Source: Gemmatimonadota bacterium (GTDB lineage: Bacteria; Gemmatimonadota; Gemmatimonadetes; Gemmatimonadales; Gemmatimonadaceae). From it: a stretch of DNA of 64,000 bases. Positions within the stretch are counted from its first letter, which is position 1, and each line of letters begins with the position of its first letter. The stretch covers positions 186,001 through 250,000 of the forward strand of contig JAQBQB010000026.1 of assembly GCA_028287235.1 (NCBI GenBank), written 5' to 3'. The notes below the pieces were generated by a model that ran no database searches, was not told where the DNA came from, and saw only the letters and a list, made by a program, of their open reading frames with translations. Of the stretch, positions 54,513-63,446 are shown in pieces. Both the position numbers and the translations under genes were made by a program.

Positions 54513-55465
54513 TTCTTGTCACGGGTGCGACCGGCTTCGTGGGAAGGGAGGTGGTTGCGGCCGCAGTGCAACGCGGGTTTCAAGTTCGCGCTGCCGTACG
54601 ACGCACGCCAGTGTCGCCTGTCGCGGGCGCCGAGTACTTCCTGGGCGCGGACCTCGCCGACGACAACGATTGGACCGCTGCGCTGGCCGGAGTCGATGCC
54701 GTCGTGCATACCGCTGCGCGCGTTCACGTCATGAATGACGAGTCGCACGAGCCAATCAGTGAATTCCGCAAAATCAATGTTGCCGCGTCAGTGAACCTTG
54801 CGCGACAGGCTGCGGCTGCGGGCGTTCGCCGTTTCATCTTCATCAGCTCCGTCAAGGTCAACGGCGAGCGCAACGTCGGCGACCGCCCATTCTGCGAGAT
54901 TGACCCTGCCGCGCCGGTCGAGCCGTACGGTATCTCCAAGCGCGAGGCCGAAAATGGGCTGTACCGTGTGGCAAAAGAGACCGGATTAGAAATCGTAGTA
55001 ATCCGACCGCCCTTGGTGTATGGGCCGGGTGCAAAGGCTAACTTTGCCGCATTGGTGCGCGCAGTCGCACGCGGCATCCCGCTTCCTTTGGCGGCGATTC
55101 GAAACAAGCGCAGCCTCATTGCGCTTGATAACCTCGTAGATTTCGTGCTTGTGTGTATCACTCACTCGGCAGCGGCGAATGAAACGTTTCTGGTGAGCGA
55201 TGGCGAGGATTTGACAACCAGCGAGTTGATTCGTCGCATTGGCACCGCGTTGCGACGTCCCGCGCGACTAATTCCAATCCCTAAATGGGTACTCGTTCTT
55301 GGCGCGACAGTACTCTTCAAACGAGATTTGGTAAGACGGTTATTGGATTCTCTACGCATCGACTCAAGCAAGGCGCGAACGCTTCTCGGGTGGGCCCCGC
55401 CCCTCAGTGTTGACGAAGGCCTCGAAAAGGCGGTCCGGTTACTCCGGAGAGACGCAAACGCATAA
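54509..55465 (+). CDS. NAD-dependent epimerase/dehydratase
   Basis: MILVTGATGFVGREVVAAAVQRGFQVRAAVRR; EPYGISKREAE. Confidence 0.88.
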   Translation: MILVTGATGFVGREVVAAAVQRGFQVRAAVRRTPVSPVAGAEYFLGADLADDNDWTAALAGVDAVVHTAARVHVMNDESHEPISEFRKINVAASVNLARQAAAAGVRRFIFISSVKVNGERNVGDRPFCEIDPAAPVEPYGISKREAENGLYRVAKETGLEIVVIRPPLVYGPGAKANFAALVRAVARGIPLPLAAIRNKRSLIALDNLVDFVLVCITHSAAANETFLVSDGEDLTTSELIRRIGTALRRPARLIPIPKWVLVLGATVLFKRDLVRRLLDSLRIDSSKARTLLGWAPPLSVDEGLEKAVRLLRRDANA

Positions 55466-55477
55466 CATTTCGCGAAT

Positions 55478-56038
55478 GTGAAACGGCTGATTGATTTTTG
55501 CCTAGCTGCGATCGCGATTTGTTTTCTGTCGGCTCCGATCGCATTGATAGCGCTTCTGGTCCGCGCCACGTCGCCTGGACCTGCTCTATTCTGGTCTGAT
55601 CGCGTCGGCCGACGCAACGAGCTCTTTCGCATGCCGAAATTTCGGACCATGCACGTCGGCACACCGGCGGTCGCATCGCATCTGCTACGCGATCCAGAGG
55701 CGCGGTTGACTCCGATCGGAGGCATCCTGCGAAAGGCCAGCTTGGACGAGATCCCTCAAATTTGGAGCATCTTGTGTGGCGACATGAGCTTTGTCGGCCC
55801 CCGGCCCGCGCTTTTCAATCAGTACGACCTGATTGCACTGCGAACGGCTCAGGGCGTGGATGCTCTGTTGCCTGGCTTAACAGGATGGGCGCAGATCAAC
55901 GGGCGCGATGAACTGCCGATTCCTGACAAGGTTCGGCTCGATGTAGAGTACCTTCGACGACAAAGCTTGTGGTTCGACGCACAGATCCTCTGGCGCACCG
56001 TGTTCAAAGTCACGGCCGGCGACGGCATTACCCATTGA
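55478..56038 (+). CDS. Initiating bacterial sugar transferase (undecaprenyl-phosphate sugar-1-P transferase, short form)
   Basis: KRLIDFCLAAIAICFLSAPIALIALLVRATSPGPALFWSDRVGR...FRTMHVGT...LDEIPQIWSILCGDMSFVGPRPAL. Confidence 0.92.
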   Translation: MKRLIDFCLAAIAICFLSAPIALIALLVRATSPGPALFWSDRVGRRNELFRMPKFRTMHVGTPAVASHLLRDPEARLTPIGGILRKASLDEIPQIWSILCGDMSFVGPRPALFNQYDLIALRTAQGVDALLPGLTGWAQINGRDELPIPDKVRLDVEYLRRQSLWFDAQILWRTVFKVTAGDGITH

Positions 56039-56100
56039 AGGGAATCGTTCGTCGCGCTTCGCGCGGATCGATTGTTTCGCCGTTTGGCCGCGCAGTGCGC

Positions 56101-57312
56101 CTAGGAGGACATCATGCCGAGCACTCGCCGCGTCACTTCACCGCCGATGGCGAGAGATGCCGTCGCCGCGGGGCTGGGAGCGTTGATGATATGCACGGCA
56201 CCGGGGCGCTCGACTACCTCGAAGTCTTGGACTAACTCGCCGTTCCTGCGCATTGCTTGTGCTCGAACGCCTGAAGGACCGGGTATGATATCACCAAGCC
56301 GCAACTCAGGCACCAAGCGCTGAAGCGATTTTAAGAAAAGACCGGGGCTGCGCGAGCGAGCGACCTCATAGGTCACGAGTCGCGGATACCGCGCGATGAA
56401 TCGCCAAAGCCCAGAGAACGAGATCGCTTCGCCGAGGTCTCGCAGGTCGACATCGCCTTTTCGATATCCTTCGCGAGCGGCCGCCAACGTCGCGTTCGGA
56501 CCAGCCTCGATTCCGCCGTGAACCATTCGGGTAAGGTGAACGCCCAGGAATGGAAACGCCGGGTTGGGAACCGGATAGATCAGGTTGCGTACGAGAAACG
56601 CACGGTCTGCACGCAATGTGTAGTACTCTCCCCGAAACGGCACGATCTGGAGATCAGTCTGCACACCAGCCAATCGCGCGATACGATCGGCATGTAGCCC
56701 CGCACAGTTGACAAGAACCGTCGCGGACAAAGTGTGCGTTCCGGCGAGAATAGTCCAAGATTCCGAATCTCGCACGCGTCCAATTGATCGGACCGAAGCT
56801 TCAACAAGTACTTCTCCGCCCCTCGAAACGATCAAGCGCTTGAGAGTCTGACATACTGCGGCGTAGTCGACGATTCCTTCCTCGGGAACCCGGACTGCGG
56901 CGATGCCGCGCGCGTGCGGCTCGATTTCGCGTAGCTCCGCCGAGTTCAGCTTCTTGAGGCCTGTCAGCCCGTTCTTCTGTCCACGCTCATGGAGCGTATT
57001 TAGACGATCCAGCTCGGACTCGTCTGTTGCAACGACGACCTTTCCGCACTGCTCGTGCGCGATCCCGTGCTCGCGGCAGAACGCGACCATCTCGCGCAGG
57101 CCGTCGATGGCGAAGCGCGCCTTCAAAGATCCGGGCGCGTAGTAGAGACCTGCGTGAAGCACGCCGCTGTTGTGCGTCGACTGATGTTGGCCGACGTCTC
57201 GCTCCTTCTCGAGAAGCACGACACGATCGAAGCGGCCGGTCTGTTGGAGCTTGAGTGCGCTGGCGAGGCCGACGAGGCCTCCGCCGATCACAGCGATAGA
57301 TGGCATCGACAA
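56101..57312 (-). CDS. lhgO: L-2-hydroxyglutarate oxidase (FAD-dependent)
   Basis: SIAVIGGGLVGLASALKLQQ; VGQHQSTHNSGVLHAGLYYAPGSLKARFAIDG. Confidence 0.9.
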   Translation of the reverse strand: MSMPSIAVIGGGLVGLASALKLQQTGRFDRVVLLEKERDVGQHQSTHNSGVLHAGLYYAPGSLKARFAIDGLREMVAFCREHGIAHEQCGKVVVATDESELDRLNTLHERGQKNGLTGLKKLNSAELREIEPHARGIAAVRVPEEGIVDYAAVCQTLKRLIVSRGGEVLVEASVRSIGRVRDSESWTILAGTHTLSATVLVNCAGLHADRIARLAGVQTDLQIVPFRGEYYTLRADRAFLVRNLIYPVPNPAFPFLGVHLTRMVHGGIEAGPNATLAAAREGYRKGDVDLRDLGEAISFSGLWRFIARYPRLVTYEVARSRSPGLFLKSLQRLVPELRLGDIIPGPSGVRAQAMRRNGELVQDFEVVERPGAVHIINAPSPAATASLAIGGEVTRRVLGMMSS

Positions 57313-57410
57313 AAGCTAGCTTGAGCTGTAGCTGGCCGACAAAACGCGCGCAAAAGGCGTCGTCGCGCAGTGAGGAGCACTTGCATGATTCGTTCGAGCG
57401 AGTGCCGACC

Positions 57411-59318
57411 CTACTTCGAAAGTGATGGGCGTGGCGGCGCCGAAATCTCCGAAGCGACCACCGGGCGCGAGCGAGGATCGGTGCGCGCATCCTCTCGCGC
57501 ATACTCCGGCACAAGGACTCGCAGCGCATCACGGAGCTGCTGATCACCTGTAGCGTGACCAACGGCCCGACGGATTAGCCCGTCCACCTGGTCAATAAAA
57601 CTCGGGTCATGCTTGTCGTCCAATACGCGAAGTACCTTCGGGTGATTCGTCGGCCGGATATCCTCGCCGCCGAAGAATACCTCCTCGTACAGCTTCTCCC
57701 CCGGCCGCACGCCCGTATAGGCGATTTCCACGTCGCCCCCTTCCTCGAGCCCTGACAGTCGAATCAGGTCGCGCGCGAGGTCGACAATCTTGATCGGCTC
57801 GCCCATGTCGAGCACGAACAGCTCCGAGCCCTGACCGAGCGCCCCGGCCTGCAGCACAAGCTGCACGGCCTCAGGTATCGTCATGAAATAGCGCCGCATT
57901 TCAGGGTGTGTGACGAGCACCGGTCCGCCCTCCTGAATCTGCCGCATGAACGTCGGGATCACCGATCCGCGCGATCCCAGCACGTTCCCAAACCGCACCG
58001 ATACGAAGTTTCGCTTCTCTGTAACCGCCGCGTGCAGGACGACACGTTCCGCGACGCGTTTTGTCGCACCCATGATGGACGTCGGCCGTACGGCCTTGTC
58101 GGTCGAAATGTTGACGAGGTGCATCGTTTCCGCATCGAGCGCCGCGTCAACGACATTCCGCGTCCCTAGAATGTTGTTGGCAATCGCTTCCGCGACGTTG
58201 CCTTCCATGAGTGGTACATGCTTATGCGCCGCCGCATGGAAGATCGCGTATGGGCGAAACTCGCCAACAATGGCGTGAATGCGCGCGGCGTCCCGAATAT
58301 CTGCGATGATTGGAATGATATTGAGCGCCGGAAAGCTGCGTCGGAGCTCGCCGTCGATCTCGAAGATCTGATTTTCGCTGTGATCGATTACCACGAGCCG
58401 TTCTGGAGCAATCGCGGCAATCTGTCTGCACAACTCGCTGCCAATCGAGCCACCGGCCCCCGTGATCAGTACTGTCCGACCGGTGGCTAATGTCTTGACG
58501 GCTTCCATGTCCGTAACGATCGCGTCACGACGCAGCAAATCTTGAATTTCCACCCGTCGAAGCGCGCTCACTTTGACGCGGCCGGAGATCAAGTCAGGTA
58601 GACCCGGCACGGTGCGCGCGGTGATCCCGGCATCCGTTGCCGCCTGGAGCAGTTTTCGGATCACCGAGCCGCGAGCATCCGGAATTGCAATGATCAACTC
58701 GTCGACACCCAACCGGCTGATGAGGGCGGGAAGGTCGCCGAGCGTGCCAAGAACCGGCACGTTTCCCAGCAGATGCTGTTGCTTGAATGGATCGTCGTCG
58801 ACAAACGCGACGACGGTGACGTTGAGCTTCGGATTGAGCCTTGTCTCGCGAAGGATCAACTGTCCGGCAGCGCCGGCGCCCACGACGATTGCACGACGGG
58901 CGTTCGGCGACCGTCGGCCCCGAACGGCTCGAAACCTCACGAGCAGCCGCGGGCCCGCAAATATGCCAAGCGCGAACAGCGCATCCAAGGCAAGCGCCGA
59001 ATACGGTAGGCGTGTTGCTGCCAGCCTCGTGACCTCGAGTCCAACTGTGCCGAGCAAAAAGCTAGCAATCCCAGCGATCGCGCTCGCGTACAGGATGCGC
59101 TCCAATTCAGCTCCACTCGCGTGCCGCCAAATGCACCGGTACAACCCGCTCTTGTAAGCGATGGCGACCCGCAGAACCAACACTAGCGCGGCATAAATCC
59201 ACACTGCGCGCCAAACGGCGGGGGGCCACGCGAACGTCTCAAACCGCAGGGCGACCGCCAGGAACGGCGATCCTGCCAGCAACAGAAGATCGAGAATCAG
59301 AAAGTGTCTATTTCGCAT
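57411..59318 (-). CDS. Membrane-bound nucleoside-diphosphate-sugar dehydratase (FlaA1/WbpM/CapD type)
   Basis: N-terminal TM helices; RRAIVVGAGAAGQLILRE; TVLITGAGGSIGSELCRQI; AAHKHVPLMEGNVAEAIANNILGTRNVVDAA; MGATK. Confidence 0.93.
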   Translation of the reverse strand: MRNRHFLILDLLLLAGSPFLAVALRFETFAWPPAVWRAVWIYAALVLVLRVAIAYKSGLYRCIWRHASGAELERILYASAIAGIASFLLGTVGLEVTRLAATRLPYSALALDALFALGIFAGPRLLVRFRAVRGRRSPNARRAIVVGAGAAGQLILRETRLNPKLNVTVVAFVDDDPFKQQHLLGNVPVLGTLGDLPALISRLGVDELIIAIPDARGSVIRKLLQAATDAGITARTVPGLPDLISGRVKVSALRRVEIQDLLRRDAIVTDMEAVKTLATGRTVLITGAGGSIGSELCRQIAAIAPERLVVIDHSENQIFEIDGELRRSFPALNIIPIIADIRDAARIHAIVGEFRPYAIFHAAAHKHVPLMEGNVAEAIANNILGTRNVVDAALDAETMHLVNISTDKAVRPTSIMGATKRVAERVVLHAAVTEKRNFVSVRFGNVLGSRGSVIPTFMRQIQEGGPVLVTHPEMRRYFMTIPEAVQLVLQAGALGQGSELFVLDMGEPIKIVDLARDLIRLSGLEEGGDVEIAYTGVRPGEKLYEEVFFGGEDIRPTNHPKVLRVLDDKHDPSFIDQVDGLIRRAVGHATGDQQLRDALRVLVPEYAREDARTDPRSRPVVASEISAPPRPSLSK

Positions 59319-59590
59319 GGTCCATCAACTGACTCTGTCGTTGAAGAAGTTGCAAGCCGTCGGGAAGACTTTTGGGGCCGTAGGCCGAAGCAAGCTAGAA
59401 TCCTGGGGACCGGACACGACAGCGAATTGCGAGCCAACCGCGGCCTTCTGAAATGCGACCGACACAGCAGCGGACAGTCTGACTCCGCCGCTACTTCTCC
59501 TGCGCTCTGACCGGCCCGCCGTCGGGCCCCGGCTGTTACACGTCTGGTAAACGAAAGCCGCACGCCCTTGCGCCCCGGTCTTTGCTTTTG

Positions 59591-59875
59591 TCAACAGCCG
59601 GAGAAGCGTCCCATCCCCTTCCGCCGCTCATTCCGCGCCGCCCTCTGCATCTGCTTGAAGATCGCCCCCCGTAAGTACGGCTCGTCGTCCCCCTCGAGCC
59701 GCGTCGGATCCAGCCTCCAAACCGCGATGGCTCCCTCCTGCTCCAGATCCACCGCGAACGCGGGATCGTCCGCCGTCAACCTCCGTGCATTCGCCCGAAT
59801 GAACCCCCGTAACCGGCTAAGCGCCTCTCCAACCGCATCGTCCGTGTCGATGTCGACTAATTCCTTGGCGATCAT
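59591..59875 (-). CDS. Short sigma-70 region-2-like protein
   Basis: DLEQEGAIAVWRLDPTRLEGDDEPYLRGAIFKQMQRAARNERRK; ATG 59875 overlaps upstream CDS stop (TCAT on + strand). Confidence 0.55.
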   Translation of the reverse strand: MIAKELVDIDTDDAVGEALSRLRGFIRANARRLTADDPAFAVDLEQEGAIAVWRLDPTRLEGDDEPYLRGAIFKQMQRAARNERRKGMGRFSGC

Positions 59876-60429
59876 GCCGCCCTCCGTCGCGTTGAGACAA
59901 TACGTTGCTCGAGCCCGGACCATCGGATAGTCCGATCCCCGCGACCCGGCGACAGGATGCGCCGGACGCGCGCCAAGCGATCGCCGCCGATACACCCGGT
60001 CGACGTGATGTTCGCCTCTATGGTATGGCACTCGTACCGCGGCGGTTCGCCGGCTCCCACGTTGAAGCGCTCCGCGGCCAGTACGATCCCGGCGTGGACG
60101 AACCGACGCTTCGACGGCGATCGCAACAGAAAGACTTCTCCCGAGACCGGCCCTTCAGCCGACAAGACGTTGCGAATGCACGCGAAGTCCGCTAGCTCGT
60201 CGCACGTGGCCGTCGACGGTAGTGGCCAGCTCGATTTCCCCGTGCGGTGATCGAAATGCGACCAGAATCCGGCGTGGTGTACGAACGCTAGGTCCCAGTG
60301 TCTCGCGTCAGGTTGCCGCGCTTGTGATAGAAATTGTTCCGCCAGGCGCCGGGTACTCTGTCCCGCTCGCGCACCGTCGAGCAACGCTCCGGCCGACGCG
60401 ATGAGCAACACAGGTGAAAGGGGGATCAT
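59872..60429 (-). CDS. CHAP/NlpC-like amidase-domain protein (putative)
   Basis: WPLPSTATCDELADFACIRNVLSAEGPVSGEVFLLRSPSKRRFVHAGIV...CHTIEANITSTG; candidate Cys and His in CHAP-like spacing. Confidence 0.5.
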   Translation of the reverse strand: MIPLSPVLLIASAGALLDGARAGQSTRRLAEQFLSQARQPDARHWDLAFVHHAGFWSHFDHRTGKSSWPLPSTATCDELADFACIRNVLSAEGPVSGEVFLLRSPSKRRFVHAGIVLAAERFNVGAGEPPRYECHTIEANITSTGCIGGDRLARVRRILSPGRGDRTIRWSGLEQRIVSTRRRAA

Positions 60430-61022
60430 TCGCTACCTCCGTGAGTTTGGTGTGGACGCCCGACCCTTGCTCCGACGGCATACTCCGCCAGCTCCTCCCG
60501 CAATTGAATCCGCGTCCGCCGCACGCGTGATTCGACGGTCCGCGGCGAGACGTCGAGCGCCGCGGCAGCCGAGGAGTAGCTCCTCTCCTCCTCCTGAACC
60601 ATCAGATACGCGGCTCGCCCTTTCGGCGACGTCCGCGCCAGCGCGCGGTGAAGCGCCTCGGTGAGCTCCGAATAGTCGGACTGCGCTTCGGGGCACATCC
60701 AAAGTCGCCTCCGCCGTCGAGACTCGTTCTCGTACGCGACCTCGCGCCGCGCTCGGCGGCGATCGCTGCGCAAGCGGTCGACGAGGGCATTCCGTGCGGC
60801 GGTGACCACGAATCGATCGAGCTCGCTCGGGCCGGCGAGAAAGCTGGCATCCAGTCGTCGTCGCTCCCACACGCTCAACGCGACCTCGTTCGCGAGGTCG
60901 TGCGCGGTGTCGTAATCGACGCGCTTGATGGCCCACTGCAGCACGCGCGAATGCGCCGCTGTCAGAAAGCTTGAAGGGACGTCGACGGCGACGTCCACGG
61001 AAGGTTCGACGCATGTGGCCAT
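60426..61022 (-). CDS. RNA polymerase sigma-70 family factor
   Basis: DLANEVALSVWERR...FVVTAARNALVDRLRSDRRR region 2; C-terminal SYSSAAAALDVSPRTVESRVRRTRIQLREEL region 4 HTH. Confidence 0.85.
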   Translation of the reverse strand: MATCVEPSVDVAVDVPSSFLTAAHSRVLQWAIKRVDYDTAHDLANEVALSVWERRRLDASFLAGPSELDRFVVTAARNALVDRLRSDRRRARREVAYENESRRRRRLWMCPEAQSDYSELTEALHRALARTSPKGRAAYLMVQEEERSYSSAAAALDVSPRTVESRVRRTRIQLREELAEYAVGARVGRPHQTHGGSE

Positions 61023-61584
61023 GGCGCCTTGGTCCTCTGGAGGGTGGGAGCTCGAGGGACGTAAGCGTTCACTTCGGCTAGCACTTGCTCTGGCGGGGTT
61101 TCCTGTTCTTATAACGCCGCTCGGCGGAGTTTTCCCTTCACTTGTTTGAGTTCGATCGGCGTAGAGCGTTCTCGTTCTTTTGCCTCTTGCGCAATTCTGG
61201 CGAAAGGGAACTTGCTAATGATCGCGTGACTTGAACTTCTTGCTCTGAGCTCCGGTCTTCGCCGCGTGCCGTGCGGCCGATGCAGCCGAGCACCGAATCC
61301 CCGCGCACCGTTGGTGAGCAGGGGATTCGCGTGAGTTGAACGGCCGAGCGAGTCTATCGAACGTGCATCATGTCAGCGTCATGCGTTCGGCGTCTTGCTC
61401 GAACGGCCCACGTCCGGAGCGTAACGTCCATCGTGAGCGCGGCGTGAGCACTGGACGAGGGCATCGTGAGCGCGGATCTCGCCCGAACCAGGCGCACCAC
61501 GGCCGCGACGAGCTGACACCTCACCTCGATGTCCGGCGACCCAGCTCGCGTCGCTGACGACATCGTTCGAACAATCGATCACTT

Positions 61585-61621
61585 ATGGCCGACGTGAGGA
61601 CGCGCACGTCGGCCATTTTTT
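61585..61621 (+). terminator. Rho-independent terminator-like hairpin (possible attenuator)
   Basis: Perfect 12-bp stem ATGGCCGACGTG / CACGTCGGCCAT (61585-61596, 61605-61616), 8-nt loop AGGACGCG, followed by T-run. Confidence 0.85.
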
Positions 61622-61651
61622 CGCGCGTCCATCTCACACTTCGGAGGTAGC

Positions 61652-62359
61652 ATGCAAATCGCTCAAGGCAACACGCTCCAGTCGCTTCGAGCTGTCCAGG
61701 CGTTCCTCGACGCCCACGCCGACCTGTTGGCGTCCGTGGCCAACTCTGGCGCTCGAAAGAAGCTGGACGCGCAGGTAGAGGGGCTGAGCACCCACGTGGC
61801 GACCCAGAGCGGCAGCGGGCTCGCGTCGAAGGGAGCCACACAGAAGCAGCGCGCGTTGCGGCTCACGCTCCTCCAGGATCACATGGCCCCGATCGCGCGC
61901 ATCGCGGCGGCGGATCTCCCGCACACGCCGGAGCTATTGCCGCTCAAGATGCCGCGCGGCACGCCCAGCACGGAGACTCTCTTCGCTGCGGCGACGGGAA
62001 TGGCGGACACGGCGGAGCGCTACTCGGCGGTGTTCATCGCCGCCGGGCTGTCGCAGGACTTCATCGCGCAGCTGCACGCGGCGGCCGCGGCGCTCCTCGT
62101 TCCATTGGATGCCCGAGCCCAGAGTCGCGGGTCCAGTCAGGGCGCGACACAAGGTCTCAAGGCGGAGCTCCGCAGCGCGCGGAAGACGGTCCGGGTGCTC
62201 GACGCGCTCGTTCGCCGAGTGCTCAAGGCCGATCCGGCGCTGCTCGCGAGCTGGAACGCGGTGAAGCGTCCGCCAGCCAAGACGGGCAAGGCGGCCGCTC
62301 CCGTGACGCCGCCATCACCGGCGCCGGCTGCGTCACACCCCACGCTCGTTACCGCCTAA
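61652..62359 (+). CDS. Conserved hypothetical protein, Ala-rich helical with Ala/Pro-rich tail
   Basis: Strong SD GGAGGT before ATG 61652; continuous coding frame. Confidence 0.7.
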   Translation: MQIAQGNTLQSLRAVQAFLDAHADLLASVANSGARKKLDAQVEGLSTHVATQSGSGLASKGATQKQRALRLTLLQDHMAPIARIAAADLPHTPELLPLKMPRGTPSTETLFAAATGMADTAERYSAVFIAAGLSQDFIAQLHAAAAALLVPLDARAQSRGSSQGATQGLKAELRSARKTVRVLDALVRRVLKADPALLASWNAVKRPPAKTGKAAAPVTPPSPAPAASHPTLVTA

Positions 62360-62391
62360 CCGCCGAGCATTCCCACATCCACGGAGGTCAC

Positions 62392-62622
62392 ATGCGGAAA
62401 CACGGTCCCAATGTGTGGGTCGTTCGTCGCGGGGGCGGCTTCTCGATCCTCGAGGAGAAGACCGGCGTCTACATCGTTCCGCCGATCGCCCAGCGCACGG
62501 CAATCAGCGTGGCGCGGGCGATCGCCCGCGCCAACGGCAGCGAGTTGATCGTGCAAGGACGGCGCGGTCAGATTCGGTTTCGCGACAGCCACGGCTCGGA
62601 CCCTTACCCGCCGAAGGGCTAA
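62392..62622 (+). CDS. DUF2188-like protein
   Basis: NVWVVRRGGGFSILEEKTGVYIVPPIAQRTAISVARAIARANGSELIVQGRRGQIRFRDSHGSDPYPPKG; GGAGGT SD. Confidence 0.75.
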   Translation: MRKHGPNVWVVRRGGGFSILEEKTGVYIVPPIAQRTAISVARAIARANGSELIVQGRRGQIRFRDSHGSDPYPPKG

Positions 62623-63003
62623 ATGCGCAGCGCTCTTCTTCCCATCGCGGCGTGGCTCGGCGTGCTGCAATCGCTGGCGCCGCCGACGTCCGCGCCTGAT
62701 CAGGCCATGCGCTTGGTGGGGATCGCGAGCATGCTCGGAAGCCTCACGGTCCTGGTCTATCGCCTCGGCACGTGGCGCCAGCAGATGGAGAACACACGCC
62801 ACAACGTCGGCGAGCAGGTGAATGTGTTTCGCACGGAGATGACGGCGTGTTTCGACCGCATCGAGCGACGGCTCGACCGGTTGGAAGACTGTTGTCAAAG
62901 CTCATGTCATTCTGAGGGAGCGCAACGAGCATGTCATCCTGAGGGAGCACAGCGAGTCTGTCATCCTGAGGGAGCGCAGCGACCGAAGGATCGCCTTCTA
63001 TGA
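62623..63003 (+). CDS. Small membrane/coiled-coil protein (holin-like context) with repeat-derived C-terminus
   Basis: TM-like segments then coiled coil VFRTEMTACFDRIERRLDRLEDCC, ending CHSEGAQRACHPEGAQRVCHPEGAQRPKDRLL. Confidence 0.6.
   Translation: MRSALLPIAAWLGVLQSLAPPTSAPDQAMRLVGIASMLGSLTVLVYRLGTWRQQMENTRHNVGEQVNVFRTEMTACFDRIERRLDRLEDCCQSSCHSEGAQRACHPEGAQRVCHPEGAQRPKDRLL
62905..62985 (+). repeat. Direct repeat array, ~27-bp unit x3 (TGTCATCCTGAGGGAGCGCAGCGAGCA-like)
   Basis: Units start at 62905, 62932, 62959; in frame with CDS 62623-63003. Confidence 0.95.
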
Positions 63004-63032
63004 AGACGATCCTTCGCTTCGCTCAGGATGAC
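62960..63032. repeat. Large imperfect palindrome spanning a gene junction
   Basis: Left arm GTCATCCTGAGGGAGCGCAGCGACCGAAGGATCG (62960-62993), loop CCTTCTATGAAGA, right arm CGATCCTTCGCTTCGCTCAGGATGAC (63007-63032). Confidence 0.93.
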
Positions 63033-63446
63033 AAGCAACCGGCTCAGGATGACACGAAACCGGCTCAGGATGACAAGCAACCGGCTCAGGATGACACAAG
63101 GTGGCTCCGCGCGATTGCCTTAGCCGCTCTCACACCTCTCCTCGAGAAGAACGTCATCAAGACGCTCGCAGTGGACGTCCCACTCGTCTTCTCGATGGGC
63201 CGTGTGATCGTGCTGGCCTTCGCGCTCTGCATGCTTCGCCAGATCTGGCGCGCCGGAATTGCCGGCTGGCCCGAAGCGACTCTCTCCATCGCCATCGTCC
63301 TGGCATTGCCCGTCCTTGGCGCATTGGAGCGGGTCACACCGGACCGCGTCGTGGACCTCGCGTCGGCGCTCGTCGGCCGCTTCGGAGTTGGAAGCACTCG
63401 TTCGCGGGAGCCATCGAAGTTCGACGACCACCGTGCCGACACGTGA
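63000..63446 (+). CDS. Small membrane protein with repeat-derived N-terminus
   Basis: MKTILRFAQDDKQPAQDDTKPAQDDKQPAQDDT then three hydrophobic segments; ATGA overlap with upstream and GTGA overlap with downstream CDS. Confidence 0.6.
   Translation: MKTILRFAQDDKQPAQDDTKPAQDDKQPAQDDTRWLRAIALAALTPLLEKNVIKTLAVDVPLVFSMGRVIVLAFALCMLRQIWRAGIAGWPEATLSIAIVLALPVLGALERVTPDRVVDLASALVGRFGVGSTRSREPSKFDDHRADT
63021..63098 (+). repeat. Direct repeat array, 21-bp unit x4 (GCTCAGGATGACAAGCAACCG-like)
   Basis: Units start at 63021, 63042, 63063, 63084 (last unit partial); in frame with CDS 63000-63446. Confidence 0.95.

Noticed and set aside
56039-56100. Terminator between convergent 55478 and lhgO genes (CGCGC-TTC-GCGCG)
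   Set aside because: Only a 5-bp stem and no clear T-tract; too weak to call.
61336-61563. Small ORFs on both strands in the 61.3-61.6 kb gap
   Set aside because: Arg/Ser/His-rich translations, no SD and overlapping each other on opposite strands; likely non-coding.
62905-63098. CRISPR array
   Set aside because: The repeats are contiguous with no unique spacers, unit lengths differ (27 and 21 bp), and they form a palindrome of a known dispersed-repeat type.
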